From positions 20,027-84,026 of the forward strand of contig JANQNP010000126.1 in assembly GCA_028279505.1 (NCBI GenBank): a stretch of 64,000 nucleotides of DNA, given 5' to 3'. This document shows, one piece after another, positions 54,935 to 62,373 of the stretch. Numbering within the stretch: the first letter of the stretch is position 1; the number at the start of each line of letters is the position of its first letter. The stretch is from Dehalococcoidia bacterium (GTDB taxonomy: Bacteria > Chloroflexota > Dehalococcoidia > UBA2979). A model generated the notes under the pieces. The model saw only the letters and a list, made by a program, of their open reading frames with translations. It was not told the DNA's origin and did not search any database. The translations under genes were made by a program, and so were the position numbers.

Positions 54935-55215
54935 CGGGCGCCGAACTGCTCGACTTCTCGATCCTGTTCGCGTTCGGCACGCTGGCGATCGCGATCGGGA
55001 TCAGCTTCCTGCGGATGATCCAGGGGCCGACGCTGCTCGACCGGGTGGTGGCGCTCGATCTGCTTGCCTTCATCACGGTGGCGCTGATCGCGGTGGTGGC
55101 GATCGACAGCGGGCAGCGGGCGCTGATCGATGTGGCGATCACGGTCGCGCTGATCGCGTTCATCGGGACGGTGGTGTTTGCGCGGTTCCTCGAGGAGGAG
55201 GGGCGGCGTGACTGA
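54931..55215 (+). CDS. mrpF: Na+/H+ antiporter subunit MrpF
   Basis: A 94-residue protein with three helices. The central LRMIQGPTLLDRVVALDL motif, including the conserved Asp-Arg pair, is diagnostic of MrpF/MnhF. ATGA overlap with MrpE. Confidence 0.92.
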   Translation: MTGAELLDFSILFAFGTLAIAIGISFLRMIQGPTLLDRVVALDLLAFITVALIAVVAIDSGQRALIDVAITVALIAFIGTVVFARFLEEEGRRD

Positions 55216-55564
55216 GCTGATCACGGCGGCGCTGGTCTTCACCTCGGCGCTGTTCCTGCTGCTGGCATCGCTCGGGTTGCTGCGGATGCCGGACCTCTAC
55301 ACGCGGCTCGGAGCGGCAACGAAGGCGGTGACGCTCGGGGGCGGGCTGATGTTCGCGGCCGTCGCGGTGCACTTCGCGGATATCGCGTCGGGCGCTCGAG
55401 CGGTGGCGGGGATCGTGTTCCTGCTCGTGACGGCGCCGGTGACGGCGCATGTGATCGCGCGCTCTGCGTTCCACCTGGGTATCGACTTCGTCCCCTGGAC
55501 GACGATGGCGATCGATGAACCGGACGCAGAGGCCGCGCGCGACCAGGATCGCGTCGAGCGCTAG
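55208..55564 (+). CDS. mrpG: Na+/H+ antiporter subunit MrpG
   Basis: A 118-residue MnhG/PhaG protein: FLLLASLGLLRMPDLYTRLGAATKAVTLG and VTAPVTAHVIARSAFHLG. GTG 55208 is chosen, overlapping MrpF by eight bases. Last gene of the mrp operon. Confidence 0.92.
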   Translation: MTELITAALVFTSALFLLLASLGLLRMPDLYTRLGAATKAVTLGGGLMFAAVAVHFADIASGARAVAGIVFLLVTAPVTAHVIARSAFHLGIDFVPWTTMAIDEPDAEAARDQDRVER

Positions 55565-55622
55565 CAGCGCGGCGGTCGCACCCCTCGGACGCGAAACGGG
55601 GCGGGCGGGATCCTCGGACGCA

Positions 55623-55652
55623 GACGGGGCGGGCATTGCTGCCCGCCCCGTC
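55623..55652. terminator. Bidirectional-type hairpin between convergent genes
   Basis: GACGGGGCGGGC and GCCCGCCCCGTC form a 12-bp stem around ATTGCT, between mrpG and the convergent MFS gene. There is no T-tract. It probably ends transcription from one or both sides. Confidence 0.6.
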
Positions 55653-55673
55653 CGGATCCGCCTGCGGCGGTTG

Positions 55674-57305
55674 CTAGTCCTCGATCGGCACGGGGACCGG
55701 GACCGGCTGACCGCCGGTGAGCTCGATGACGGGCTCGCCGTCGATCGACTCCTCGGTGGCCTGCACCTCGCGGATGCGGGTGGGGACCATCGTGAGGGCC
55801 ACCGCCAGGGTCGCCAGCAGGATGGCGGCTGAGACGAAGAAGCCGTTGGTCATGGCGTCGACGAAGGCGACGTTCGCGGTCGCCGTCAGGGTCGTCGCCA
55901 CCTCGGCGGGTAGCTGCGACGCGGTGAGCGTCGCGACGCCGATGCCCTCGCGAGAGGCTTCGAGCACCTCGGCGGGGACCTGGCCGGTCAGCGTCTCGTC
56001 GATGTTGCCGCGGTACCAGCCGTTCACCAGCGAGCCGATGAGGGCGATGCCGAGCGCACCACCGAGCTCCCTCGTGACGTCGTTCACGGCGGAGCCGATG
56101 CCGGCGTCATCGACGGGGACGGCGGCCATCACCGTGTCCGTGAGGGGCGCCATGCCGAGCCCGGCCGCGAGGCCGAAGGTCGAGAGGGCGGCGATCACGT
56201 AGGTGGTGCTCGTGTCGACCTGGACCTGGGTCAGCATGAGGATGCCGGCGGTCATCAGCACCATCGAGGCTGAGATGAGCACGCGCGGTCCGACTCGCCG
56301 GACCAGCGCACCGGAGATCGGGGCGCCGACCATCATCGCTGCCGAGGTCGGCAGGATGAGCAGCCCAGCGGAGAGCGCCGAGCGGCCCTGCACCAGCTGG
56401 AAGTACTGGGTCAGGAAGAAGAACGAGACGAACATCGCGAACATCATCAGGCCGATGATGACCACCGAGGCCGTGAAGTCTCGCTGCTTGAAGAAGCGCA
56501 GCGGAAGCATCGGCTCGGCGGCCCTCAGCTCGGTGATGACGAACGCGAGCAGTGCGCCGGTCGCGACCGTGAACGAGGTCAGGATCTCGGCGGAGGTCCA
56601 ACCCGCCTCGCCACCGCGGATGATGCCGTAGACGAGGGCGATCAGCCCGACGGTGGCGAGGACGCCACCGGGGATGTCGAGGCTCCTCGCGCGGCTGTCC
56701 TTCGACTCGGGAACGATGGCGACGATCCCGATCAGCGCGGCGAGCACCAGCGGGACGTGCATCCAGAAGACGCTGGCCCAGCCGGCGTTGTCGACGAGGT
56801 AGCCGCCGAAGGCGGGCCCGAGGCCGATGCCGAGCGCGCCGACGCCGGTCCAGACGCCGATTGCCATCGTCCGCTCTTCGCGCGGGAAGACGTCGGTCAG
56901 GATCGACAGGGTCGCCGGCATCACGAGCGCCGCGCCGACGCCCTGGAGGCCGCGGAACGCGATCAGCACCTCGGCGTTGGGACTGAGGGCGGCGCCCACC
57001 GACGCCAGGCCGAACACCGACATGCCGACGAACATCCAGCGCCGGCGGCCGAAGCGGTCACCGATGGTGCCGCCAAGCAGCAGCAAGCCCGCCAGGATCA
57101 ACGAGTAGCTGTCCACCACCCACTGCAACGTGGACGTCGACGCCTCGAGCTCCCTCGAGATCGCCGGCAACGCGGTGTTCACCACCGTGTTGTCCAGGAA
57201 CACCATGAGGATGCTGAGCGACATCACGCCCAGCACCCACCATCTGCGACTGTCCCGCGGCTCCTGGGCCGCGGTGTTGGTATCGCCTATCACTCCGAGA
57301 GCCAT
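55674..57305 (-). CDS. DHA2-family MFS multidrug exporter
   Basis: A 543-residue transporter with 14 predicted helices (EmrB/QacA type). Motif A appears as GGTIGDRFGRRRWM and motif C as GPAFGGYLVDNAGWASVFW. The N-terminal ISRELEASTSTLQWVVDSYSL is typical of the DHA2 group. It likely exports drugs or cationic compounds. Divergent from the TetR gene; the shared gap holds a promoter and repeated operator-like sites, so repression by that regulator is likely. Confidence 0.92.
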   Translation of the reverse strand: MALGVIGDTNTAAQEPRDSRRWWVLGVMSLSILMVFLDNTVVNTALPAISRELEASTSTLQWVVDSYSLILAGLLLLGGTIGDRFGRRRWMFVGMSVFGLASVGAALSPNAEVLIAFRGLQGVGAALVMPATLSILTDVFPREERTMAIGVWTGVGALGIGLGPAFGGYLVDNAGWASVFWMHVPLVLAALIGIVAIVPESKDSRARSLDIPGGVLATVGLIALVYGIIRGGEAGWTSAEILTSFTVATGALLAFVITELRAAEPMLPLRFFKQRDFTASVVIIGLMMFAMFVSFFFLTQYFQLVQGRSALSAGLLILPTSAAMMVGAPISGALVRRVGPRVLISASMVLMTAGILMLTQVQVDTSTTYVIAALSTFGLAAGLGMAPLTDTVMAAVPVDDAGIGSAVNDVTRELGGALGIALIGSLVNGWYRGNIDETLTGQVPAEVLEASREGIGVATLTASQLPAEVATTLTATANVAFVDAMTNGFFVSAAILLATLAVALTMVPTRIREVQATEESIDGEPVIELTGGQPVPVPVPIED

Positions 57306-57356
57306 CGCCTGTACCTATCCTCCAGACCGAAGTTCTGTAGTTGTTCGAAGTCGATC

Positions 57357-57403
57357 TAGACATCTGTCCAAATCGAATAGACGACAGACTAGACAATCGT
57401 CTA
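57357..57403. promoter_or_regulatory. Three TetR operator-like repeats
   Basis: Sites with the pattern TAGAC-N4-GTCTA: 57390-57403 is TAGACAATCGTCTA (perfect arms), 57357-57370 is TAGACATCTGTCCA (one change), and 57378-57391 is TAGACGACAGACTA (one change). They are centred between the divergent MFS and TetR genes and overlap the MFS promoter. Confidence 0.7.
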
Positions 57404-57414
57404 AACTCTGTCAA
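57386..57414 (-). promoter_or_regulatory. Promoter of the MFS exporter gene
   Basis: Minus strand: TTGACA (57414-57409), 17-base spacer, TAGTCT (57391-57386). The best operator-like site lies inside the spacer, as expected for repression. Confidence 0.55.
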
Positions 57415-57442
57415 GGACCCGTTCCGAGTAGGATTGACCTAG

Positions 57443-58033
57443 ATGAAAACACCGCCGCCCGAGCTCACCGACCGGTTGCTCGCTGTCTCCGACCAGCTCG
57501 AAGGCACCGAGTTCGACGTGACGATCGACGAGGTGGCGAAGCTGGCGGACATCCCGCGCGCGACGCTCTACTACTACTTCTCCGGCAAGGACGACCTGAT
57601 CGCGTTCTTCCTCAACCAGAAGTTCTCGCTGGTGCGTGAGGCGATCGCGTCGGCCGCCTCATCGGCTGGATCGGTGAGCGAGCGGCTGGCCAAGGCGATG
57701 ACGGCGATCCTCGAGAGCATTCAGCAGCACCCACCGCTCTGCACGGAGCTGCCGCTGGCGGTGAAGCGCTCCGGCAACATGAGCGAGGTGATGGCGAACG
57801 CGGACCGGGTGATGATGACGCCGCTGCGCGAGCTGCTGATCGAGGGCCGAGCGACGGGCGAGCTGACGGTCGACGACGTGGAGCTGGCCGCGACCGCGCT
57901 GATGGGCGCGCTCCACTTCGTGGGGATGATGCACGTCACAACGACGGGTGAGCTGCACGCCGAGCAGGTCGCGGAGCGTCTGGTGCCGCAGCTGATCAAC
58001 GGGCTACGCGCGCCCGCCGCCGCGGCGGTCTAG
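57443..58033 (+). CDS. TetR family transcriptional regulator
   Basis: A 196-residue regulator. Helix-turn-helix FDVTIDEVAKLADIPRATLYYYFSGKDDLIAFFLNQKFSL at about 24-63 is the TetR N-terminal domain. The C-terminal half is a helical ligand domain. It is divergent from the DHA2 exporter and probably represses it and itself. Confidence 0.92.
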   Translation: MKTPPPELTDRLLAVSDQLEGTEFDVTIDEVAKLADIPRATLYYYFSGKDDLIAFFLNQKFSLVREAIASAASSAGSVSERLAKAMTAILESIQQHPPLCTELPLAVKRSGNMSEVMANADRVMMTPLRELLIEGRATGELTVDDVELAATALMGALHFVGMMHVTTTGELHAEQVAERLVPQLINGLRAPAAAAV

Positions 58034-58084
58034 CCGGACCGAGGGCCTCGCCCCGCCTCCGCCCGCCCGGGCTTCGCCCGCTCC

Positions 58085-58112
58085 GGGAACCTTTTCGGAC
58101 TCCAGGGTGTAA
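58085..58112 (+). promoter_or_regulatory. ECF-type promoter upstream of the sigma factor gene
   Basis: GGGAACC at 58085-58091 (-35) and GTGTAA at 58107-58112 (-10), 16 bases between GGAAC and the -10 hexamer. This is the usual ECF pattern, so the sigma factor may transcribe its own gene. Confidence 0.6.
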
Positions 58113-58138
58113 GAGAGGTGCGTGGACGCGCACCACTA

Positions 58139-58720
58139 ATGGACGACGCCACTGCGATCACCGCGGTGCGGAACGGCGACGCGGAGGCGTACGCCGCTGT
58201 TGTCGAGCGCTACCAACAGGTGGCGTTCCGGACGGCGTACCTGGTGGTGCGCGACACCGATACCGCCGAGGACGTGGCCCAGGAGGGGTTCATTCGTGCC
58301 TATCGCGAGCTCGCGCGCTTCCGGGTGGGCGAGCCGTTCCGTCCCTGGCTGCTGCGGATCGTCACGAACCTGGCGCTGAACGAGGTGCGTTCGCGCGGGC
58401 GGCGGCGAGGGCTGTTCGAGCGGCTGGCGCCGACGCGCGAGACCTCGGTGCCCGGCCCCGCACGAGCGGTGGAGCAGGGCGAGCGACAGCGGGAGCTGCT
58501 GGAGGCGATCGGGCGGTTGGGGCACGACGACCAGGTGGTGCTGTACCTGCGGCACTTCCTCGATCTGCCCGAGCGCGAGATCGCGACGACGATCGGCAAG
58601 CGGCCGGGGACGGTGAAGTCGCGGCTGAGCCGGGCGCGGCAGCGGCTGCGGGCGGTGATCGAAGCGAGCTACCCGGCGCTGATCCCGGCCGACCTCCTGG
58701 GGGAGGTGGCCGATGACTAG
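58139..58720 (+). CDS. ECF-type RNA polymerase sigma factor
   Basis: A 193-residue sigma-70 family protein: region 2 with TAYLVVRDTDTAEDVAQEGFIRAYR, and region 4 with HFLDLPEREIATTIGKRPGTVKSRLSRARQRL. ATG 58139 is preferred over the upstream GTG at 58118, as it begins the conserved sigma-2 domain. Its stop overlaps the next gene by eight bases, so it is coupled to an anti-sigma candidate. Confidence 0.9.
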   Translation: MDDATAITAVRNGDAEAYAAVVERYQQVAFRTAYLVVRDTDTAEDVAQEGFIRAYRELARFRVGEPFRPWLLRIVTNLALNEVRSRGRRRGLFERLAPTRETSVPGPARAVEQGERQRELLEAIGRLGHDDQVVLYLRHFLDLPEREIATTIGKRPGTVKSRLSRARQRLRAVIEASYPALIPADLLGEVADD

Positions 58721-59474
58721 CGAGCGGCACGAGATGTTGTGGGAGGCGCGCCTCGACGAGATCGCGGCGGAGAGCCGCTACCCCACCACGCCGGACCTCG
58801 GAGGTGCCGTGCTGGCCGCGGTGGGTGGCGAGCCGATACGCCCTCGAGTGGTCGGTTGGACGCCGCGGTTTGCGGTGGCGGCGGTGGTGGCGCTGTTCCT
58901 GCTGGTGGCGGCGGTGGCGGTCGAGCCGGCGCGCACGGCGGTCGGTGAGTTCTTTGGCCTCGTAGAGGGGGAGCGCATCGAGGTGTTGCCGACGCCGCCG
59001 CCCGGCGCCTCGCCAACGGTGCTGCCGACGGCGGCGCCGGTGGAGAGCTTCGGTGCGCCGTTCACCCTCGCGGAGCTGGCGCGCGAGATCGGGTTCGAGC
59101 CGGCGCTGGCCGGCGAGGAGCCGCCGCGGGCGGTGTACCTCGTGGACTACGAGGGCGTCGAGGTAGCGGTGCTGCAGTACGACGAGTTCGACCTGTGGCA
59201 GACGCGGGAGACGGGCTACGGGTACTTCGGCAAGGTGGTGCGGGTCACCAACGTGATCGAAACGCCCTCGGTGAACGGACAGTTCGGCTACTGGGTCAGC
59301 GGTGGCGGCTACGTGGTGCGCTTCATCAACGCGGATGGCGAGGAGGTGATCGGCTCGCGGCGTACGATCGATCGGAACGTGCTGATCTGGCGGAGCGCGA
59401 CGGGAACGTTCTACCGCCTCGAGACGTCGCTCGGGATGGAGGAGGCGGTCGCGATCGGGGCGACGCTGCCGTAG
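58713..59474 (+). CDS. Putative anti-sigma factor (membrane-anchored)
   Basis: A 253-residue protein. Residues 1-48 are a cytoplasmic helical part without a zinc HxxxCxxC motif; a membrane helix spans ~52-70; the remaining ~180 residues lie outside, after a Pro/Thr-rich linker, as a beta-rich domain (DUF4367-like). The gene overlaps the sigma-factor gene, which is the usual place for a regulator that holds the sigma factor inactive. Inference from context. Confidence 0.72.
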   Translation: MTSERHEMLWEARLDEIAAESRYPTTPDLGGAVLAAVGGEPIRPRVVGWTPRFAVAAVVALFLLVAAVAVEPARTAVGEFFGLVEGERIEVLPTPPPGASPTVLPTAAPVESFGAPFTLAELAREIGFEPALAGEEPPRAVYLVDYEGVEVAVLQYDEFDLWQTRETGYGYFGKVVRVTNVIETPSVNGQFGYWVSGGGYVVRFINADGEEVIGSRRTIDRNVLIWRSATGTFYRLETSLGMEEAVAIGATLP

Positions 59475-59600
59475 CGATCGCGGCCGGAAGCGGGGCAGGT
59501 TGGCCTCGCCTCGGGGGTGGCGATCTGGTGTCGCGTTCTGGATAGCAGGGCGTCTCGCGCGGCGCGATCCTGTGAAACACAGGACGAGGAGCGACCCGAG

Positions 59601-60671
59601 ATGAACGATGAGACTCGCTGGCAGGCCGTCGCGACGCGCGACCGCGCCGCCGCACCCCGATTCGTCTACGCCGTGGAGTCGACGGGGATCTTCTGCCGCG
59701 CCGGCTGCCCGAGCCGGACGCCGCGCCGCGACCGCGTGACCTTCTTCGATCGACCGGCCGAGGCTCGCCGGGCGGGATACCGCGCGTGCCGACGCTGCCG
59801 CCCGGAGGAGCCGACGGACGGGGCCGAGGCGGACCGGGTGGCGCGGGTACGGATGGCGTGCTCGCTGATCCACGCGCAGCCGGAAACGTCGATCGCCGAG
59901 CTGGCGCGCACCCTCGATGTGACGACTCGGGGGCTGCAGCGCGACTTCCAGCAGATGCTGGGGCTGTCACCTCGGGAGTACCGCGCGGCGTGCCGGTTGA
60001 GCCACTTCAAGCAGGAGGCGAGCGCCGACCGCGACCTGACGGCGGCGATCCTCGATGCGGGTTACGGCTCGAGCGCCCGGCTGTACGAGATGAGCGGGGC
60101 GCTGGGAATGACGCCGGGGGCGTACCAGCGCGGCGGGGTGGATCAGCTGATTCGCTACGCGGCGGGGCCCGCCGACCCGGGGACGATCGTGATCGCGGCG
60201 ACGGAGGCGGGGATCTGCTCGGTGCGGTTCGGTGACGACGAGGCGGAGCTGCTTGCCGGGCTGCAGGCGGAGTTCCCGGCCGCGGAGCTGCGCGAGTCCG
60301 AGGAGCAGCTGCTGCCGTGGCTCGACCTGGTGCGCGCCTATCTCAACGGGGCGACGCGGATCCTCGAACTGCCGACCGACGTGCGGGGGACCGCCTTCCA
60401 GCTCAAGGTGTGGGCGGCACTGCGCGCGATCCCTCGGGGGGAGACGCGAACGTACGGGCAGCTCGCGGAGGAGATCGGGGTGCCGGGCGGGGCGCGCGCC
60501 GTCGCCCGGTCGTGCGCCAACAACGAGCTGCCGGTGGCGATTCCCTGCCACCGGGTGGTGCCAGTGACCGGGGACTCCGGCGGCTACCGCTGGGGGAAGG
60601 AGTGGAAGCAGCGCTTGCTTGCCGTCGAGCGGGCCGACGCGGCGACGCCGAAGGTGGCTGACGCCGTCTGA
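59601..60671 (+). CDS. ada: Ada: bifunctional DNA methyl-repair protein and regulator
   Basis: A 356-residue protein. N-terminal zinc domain with Cys32 and Cys36 (IFCRAGC) and Cys63 and Cys66 (CRRC); Cys32 is the phosphotriester methyl acceptor. A central AraC-type helix-turn-helix (about 95-180) follows, then the methyltransferase domain with active-site Cys316 in IPCHRVVP and the GETRTYGQLAEEIG segment. It repairs O6-methylguanine and methyl phosphotriesters and induces repair genes. ATG 59601. Confidence 0.93.
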   Translation: MNDETRWQAVATRDRAAAPRFVYAVESTGIFCRAGCPSRTPRRDRVTFFDRPAEARRAGYRACRRCRPEEPTDGAEADRVARVRMACSLIHAQPETSIAELARTLDVTTRGLQRDFQQMLGLSPREYRAACRLSHFKQEASADRDLTAAILDAGYGSSARLYEMSGALGMTPGAYQRGGVDQLIRYAAGPADPGTIVIAATEAGICSVRFGDDEAELLAGLQAEFPAAELRESEEQLLPWLDLVRAYLNGATRILELPTDVRGTAFQLKVWAALRAIPRGETRTYGQLAEEIGVPGGARAVARSCANNELPVAIPCHRVVPVTGDSGGYRWGKEWKQRLLAVERADAATPKVADAV

Positions 60672-60727
60672 GAGCGCGATTCACGCGGACGCGCAGGGGG
60701 ACCGAGGTGTGTTGATCCTCGAGAGCT

Positions 60728-60767
60728 GCGATCCATATCGCAACTGATTGGTTGCGATATGGATCGC
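60728..60767. promoter_or_regulatory. Perfect 17-bp-arm inverted repeat (operator candidate)
   Basis: Left arm GCGATCCATATCGCAAC (60728-60744), spacer TGATTG, right arm GTTGCGATATGGATCGC (60751-60767). A -35 element overlaps the right arm. A repressor dimer site (or two half sites) is the simplest reading; there is no T-tract for a terminator. Confidence 0.75.
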
Positions 60768-60779
60768 CGGTGCCTATAC
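60752..60779 (+). promoter_or_regulatory. Sigma-70-type promoter of the Ubl/propeller operon
   Basis: TTGCGA (60752-60757), 17-base spacer, TATACT (60774-60779). Close to consensus. The palindrome covers the -35, so binding there should block the promoter. Confidence 0.7.
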
Positions 60780-60817
60780 TCCGCCGGTCGAACGAAGCAT
60801 CGGCGGCGGGAGGCGCG

Positions 60818-61096
60818 GTGGCAGCGCTGATTCTGACCCGGGCGCTGGCCGCCCAGGTGGACCACCAGCTCGAACACGAGGTCGAGGGAGCGAGCGTCCG
60901 TGAGGCGCTCGACTCGCTGTTCGCCATGCACCCGCAGCTGCGTCGCTACCTGCTGACGGACGGCGGGACCGTCCGGCAGCACGTCAACGTGTTCCTGAAC
61001 GAGACGCTGATCGAGGACCGTCGTGGTCTGAGCGACGCGGTCTCGCCGGGCGACACGATCCACGTCATTCAGGCCGTCTCAGGGGGATCCGCATGA
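60818..61096 (+). CDS. Ubiquitin-fold protein (MoaD/ThiS-like) with internal Gly-Gly
   Basis: A 92-residue beta-grasp protein: VEGASVREALDSLFAMHPQLRRYLL, VFLNETLIEDRRGLSDAV and SPGDTIHVIQAVSGGSA. MoaD and ThiS end in a Gly-Gly that is adenylated and thiolated; here residues 89-90 are GG but SA follows, so either the tail is trimmed or the site is not used in the standard way. GTG 60818 with GGGAGG upstream is the chosen start. The stop overlaps the next gene's ATG (ATGA). Predicted cytoplasmic. Confidence 0.78.
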   Translation: MAALILTRALAAQVDHQLEHEVEGASVREALDSLFAMHPQLRRYLLTDGGTVRQHVNVFLNETLIEDRRGLSDAVSPGDTIHVIQAVSGGSA

Positions 61097-62232
61097 CCTA
61101 CGAACTGCTCGTCAGCACGCGCAAGGGGCTGGTGATCGGCCGGTCGGAGGATCGGCTGCGCTGGGAGTTCAGCGACACGCACTTCATGGGCTGGCAGATC
61201 GATTACGCGGTTCGCGATCCTCGGAATGGCCGAATCCATGTGGCGGCGAGCCACATGCAGTGGGGGCCGCACATCCACCGGTCGGACGACGACGGGGCGA
61301 CGTGGCAGGAGGCGGCGGCGCCGGAGTTCCACGGGGAGACCTACAGCTACTCGGACTGGGATCCGGCGACAGACTCGTGGATGGCGCCAGTTGAGCACGA
61401 GGCGTCGTTGGAGCGGGTGTGGACGATCCAGCCGGGGGCGGCGTCGACGCCGGGCGTGCTGTACGCCGGGGTGGACCCGGCGGCACTGTTCGTGTCGACG
61501 GACGACGGGGACTCGTGGGAGCTGTGCCGCTCGCTCTGGGAGCACGAGACGCGGCCGATGTGGGTGCCGGGAGCGGCCGGGATGACGCTGCACCACATCG
61601 CGATCGCCGAGGACGACCCGCAGCACCTGTACGTGGGGATCTCCTCGGCGGGTGTGTTCGAGAGCCTGGACGGCGGCGCGACGTGGGCGGCGCGGAACAG
61701 CGGGTGCGTCGCGGATCACCTGCCCGACGCGGAGCCGGAGGCGGGGCAGTGCGTCCACTCGCTCTACGTCCACCCGGGCGACAGCAGCCGGCTGTTCCAG
61801 CAACACCACCCAGGCGTCTACCGCTCGGACGATGGCGGGGCGCAGTGGACGCCGATCCACGACGGGCTGCCCGGCGAGTTTGGCTTCGCCTCGACGATCG
61901 ATCCGGCGGACCGGGACGCGTTCTACGTGATCCCGCTGCAGTTCGATCAGGCGCGGGTGCCGGCCGACGGCGACCTGCGCGTGTACCGCACCCGTGACGC
62001 CGGGACCTCGTGGGAGCCGCTCGGCAACGGGCTGCCGAACGGGCACGTGCTGCAGGGGGTGTACCGCCAGGCGCTGACGAACGACGGCGTCAGCGACGCC
62101 GGCGAGCTGGGTCTGTACCTCGGAACGAGCGGGGGGCACGTGTACGCGTCGAACGACGGGGGCGAGCGGTGGGCGGAAGTCCTCGATCACCTCGCGCCGG
62201 TGACGGCGGTTCGGTGCGCTGAGGTGGGGTAG
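61093..62232 (+). CDS. Asp-box (BNR) beta-propeller protein, sialidase-like fold
   Basis: A 379-residue protein with six Asp-box motifs of type SxDxGxxW: SDDDGATW, STDDGDSW, SLDGGATW, SDDGGAQW, TRDAGTSW and SNDGGERW, spaced through the length, indicating a six-bladed propeller like sialidases and sortilin-type proteins. No sialidase Arg triad (FRIP) is seen, so enzymatic activity is doubtful. No signal peptide. Start is coupled to the Ubl gene by ATGA. Its last ~96 bases have a near-identical copy at 63799-63894. Confidence 0.8.
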   Translation: MTYELLVSTRKGLVIGRSEDRLRWEFSDTHFMGWQIDYAVRDPRNGRIHVAASHMQWGPHIHRSDDDGATWQEAAAPEFHGETYSYSDWDPATDSWMAPVEHEASLERVWTIQPGAASTPGVLYAGVDPAALFVSTDDGDSWELCRSLWEHETRPMWVPGAAGMTLHHIAIAEDDPQHLYVGISSAGVFESLDGGATWAARNSGCVADHLPDAEPEAGQCVHSLYVHPGDSSRLFQQHHPGVYRSDDGGAQWTPIHDGLPGEFGFASTIDPADRDAFYVIPLQFDQARVPADGDLRVYRTRDAGTSWEPLGNGLPNGHVLQGVYRQALTNDGVSDAGELGLYLGTSGGHVYASNDGGERWAEVLDHLAPVTAVRCAEVG

Positions 62233-62233
62233 C

Positions 62234-62365
62234 CCTCGGAAGGTAGCGACGCGCCGCCCAAGGGGTGGCGGGGCGCGGTGCGGCGGCGGAGGAGCGCCGC
62301 TGCCGGAGGTAGCGGGGCACCTCGGGAGGTGCTGGTGCGCCGCCGGAGGTGGCGGGGTGCGGTGA
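62234..62365. repeat. Degenerate ~50-bp minisatellite units
   Basis: About three degraded units resembling GGAGGTGGCGGGGCGCGGTG follow the stop of the propeller gene. They match in sequence the cleaner array at 63899-64000. The intervening gene-free stretch contains no other signal. Confidence 0.7.
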
Positions 62366-62373
62366 CTCAGCGA

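Noticed and set aside
61093..62232. Active sialidase
   Set aside because: Asp boxes alone show the propeller fold; the FRIP motif and the Arg triad are not visible and there is no secretion signal.
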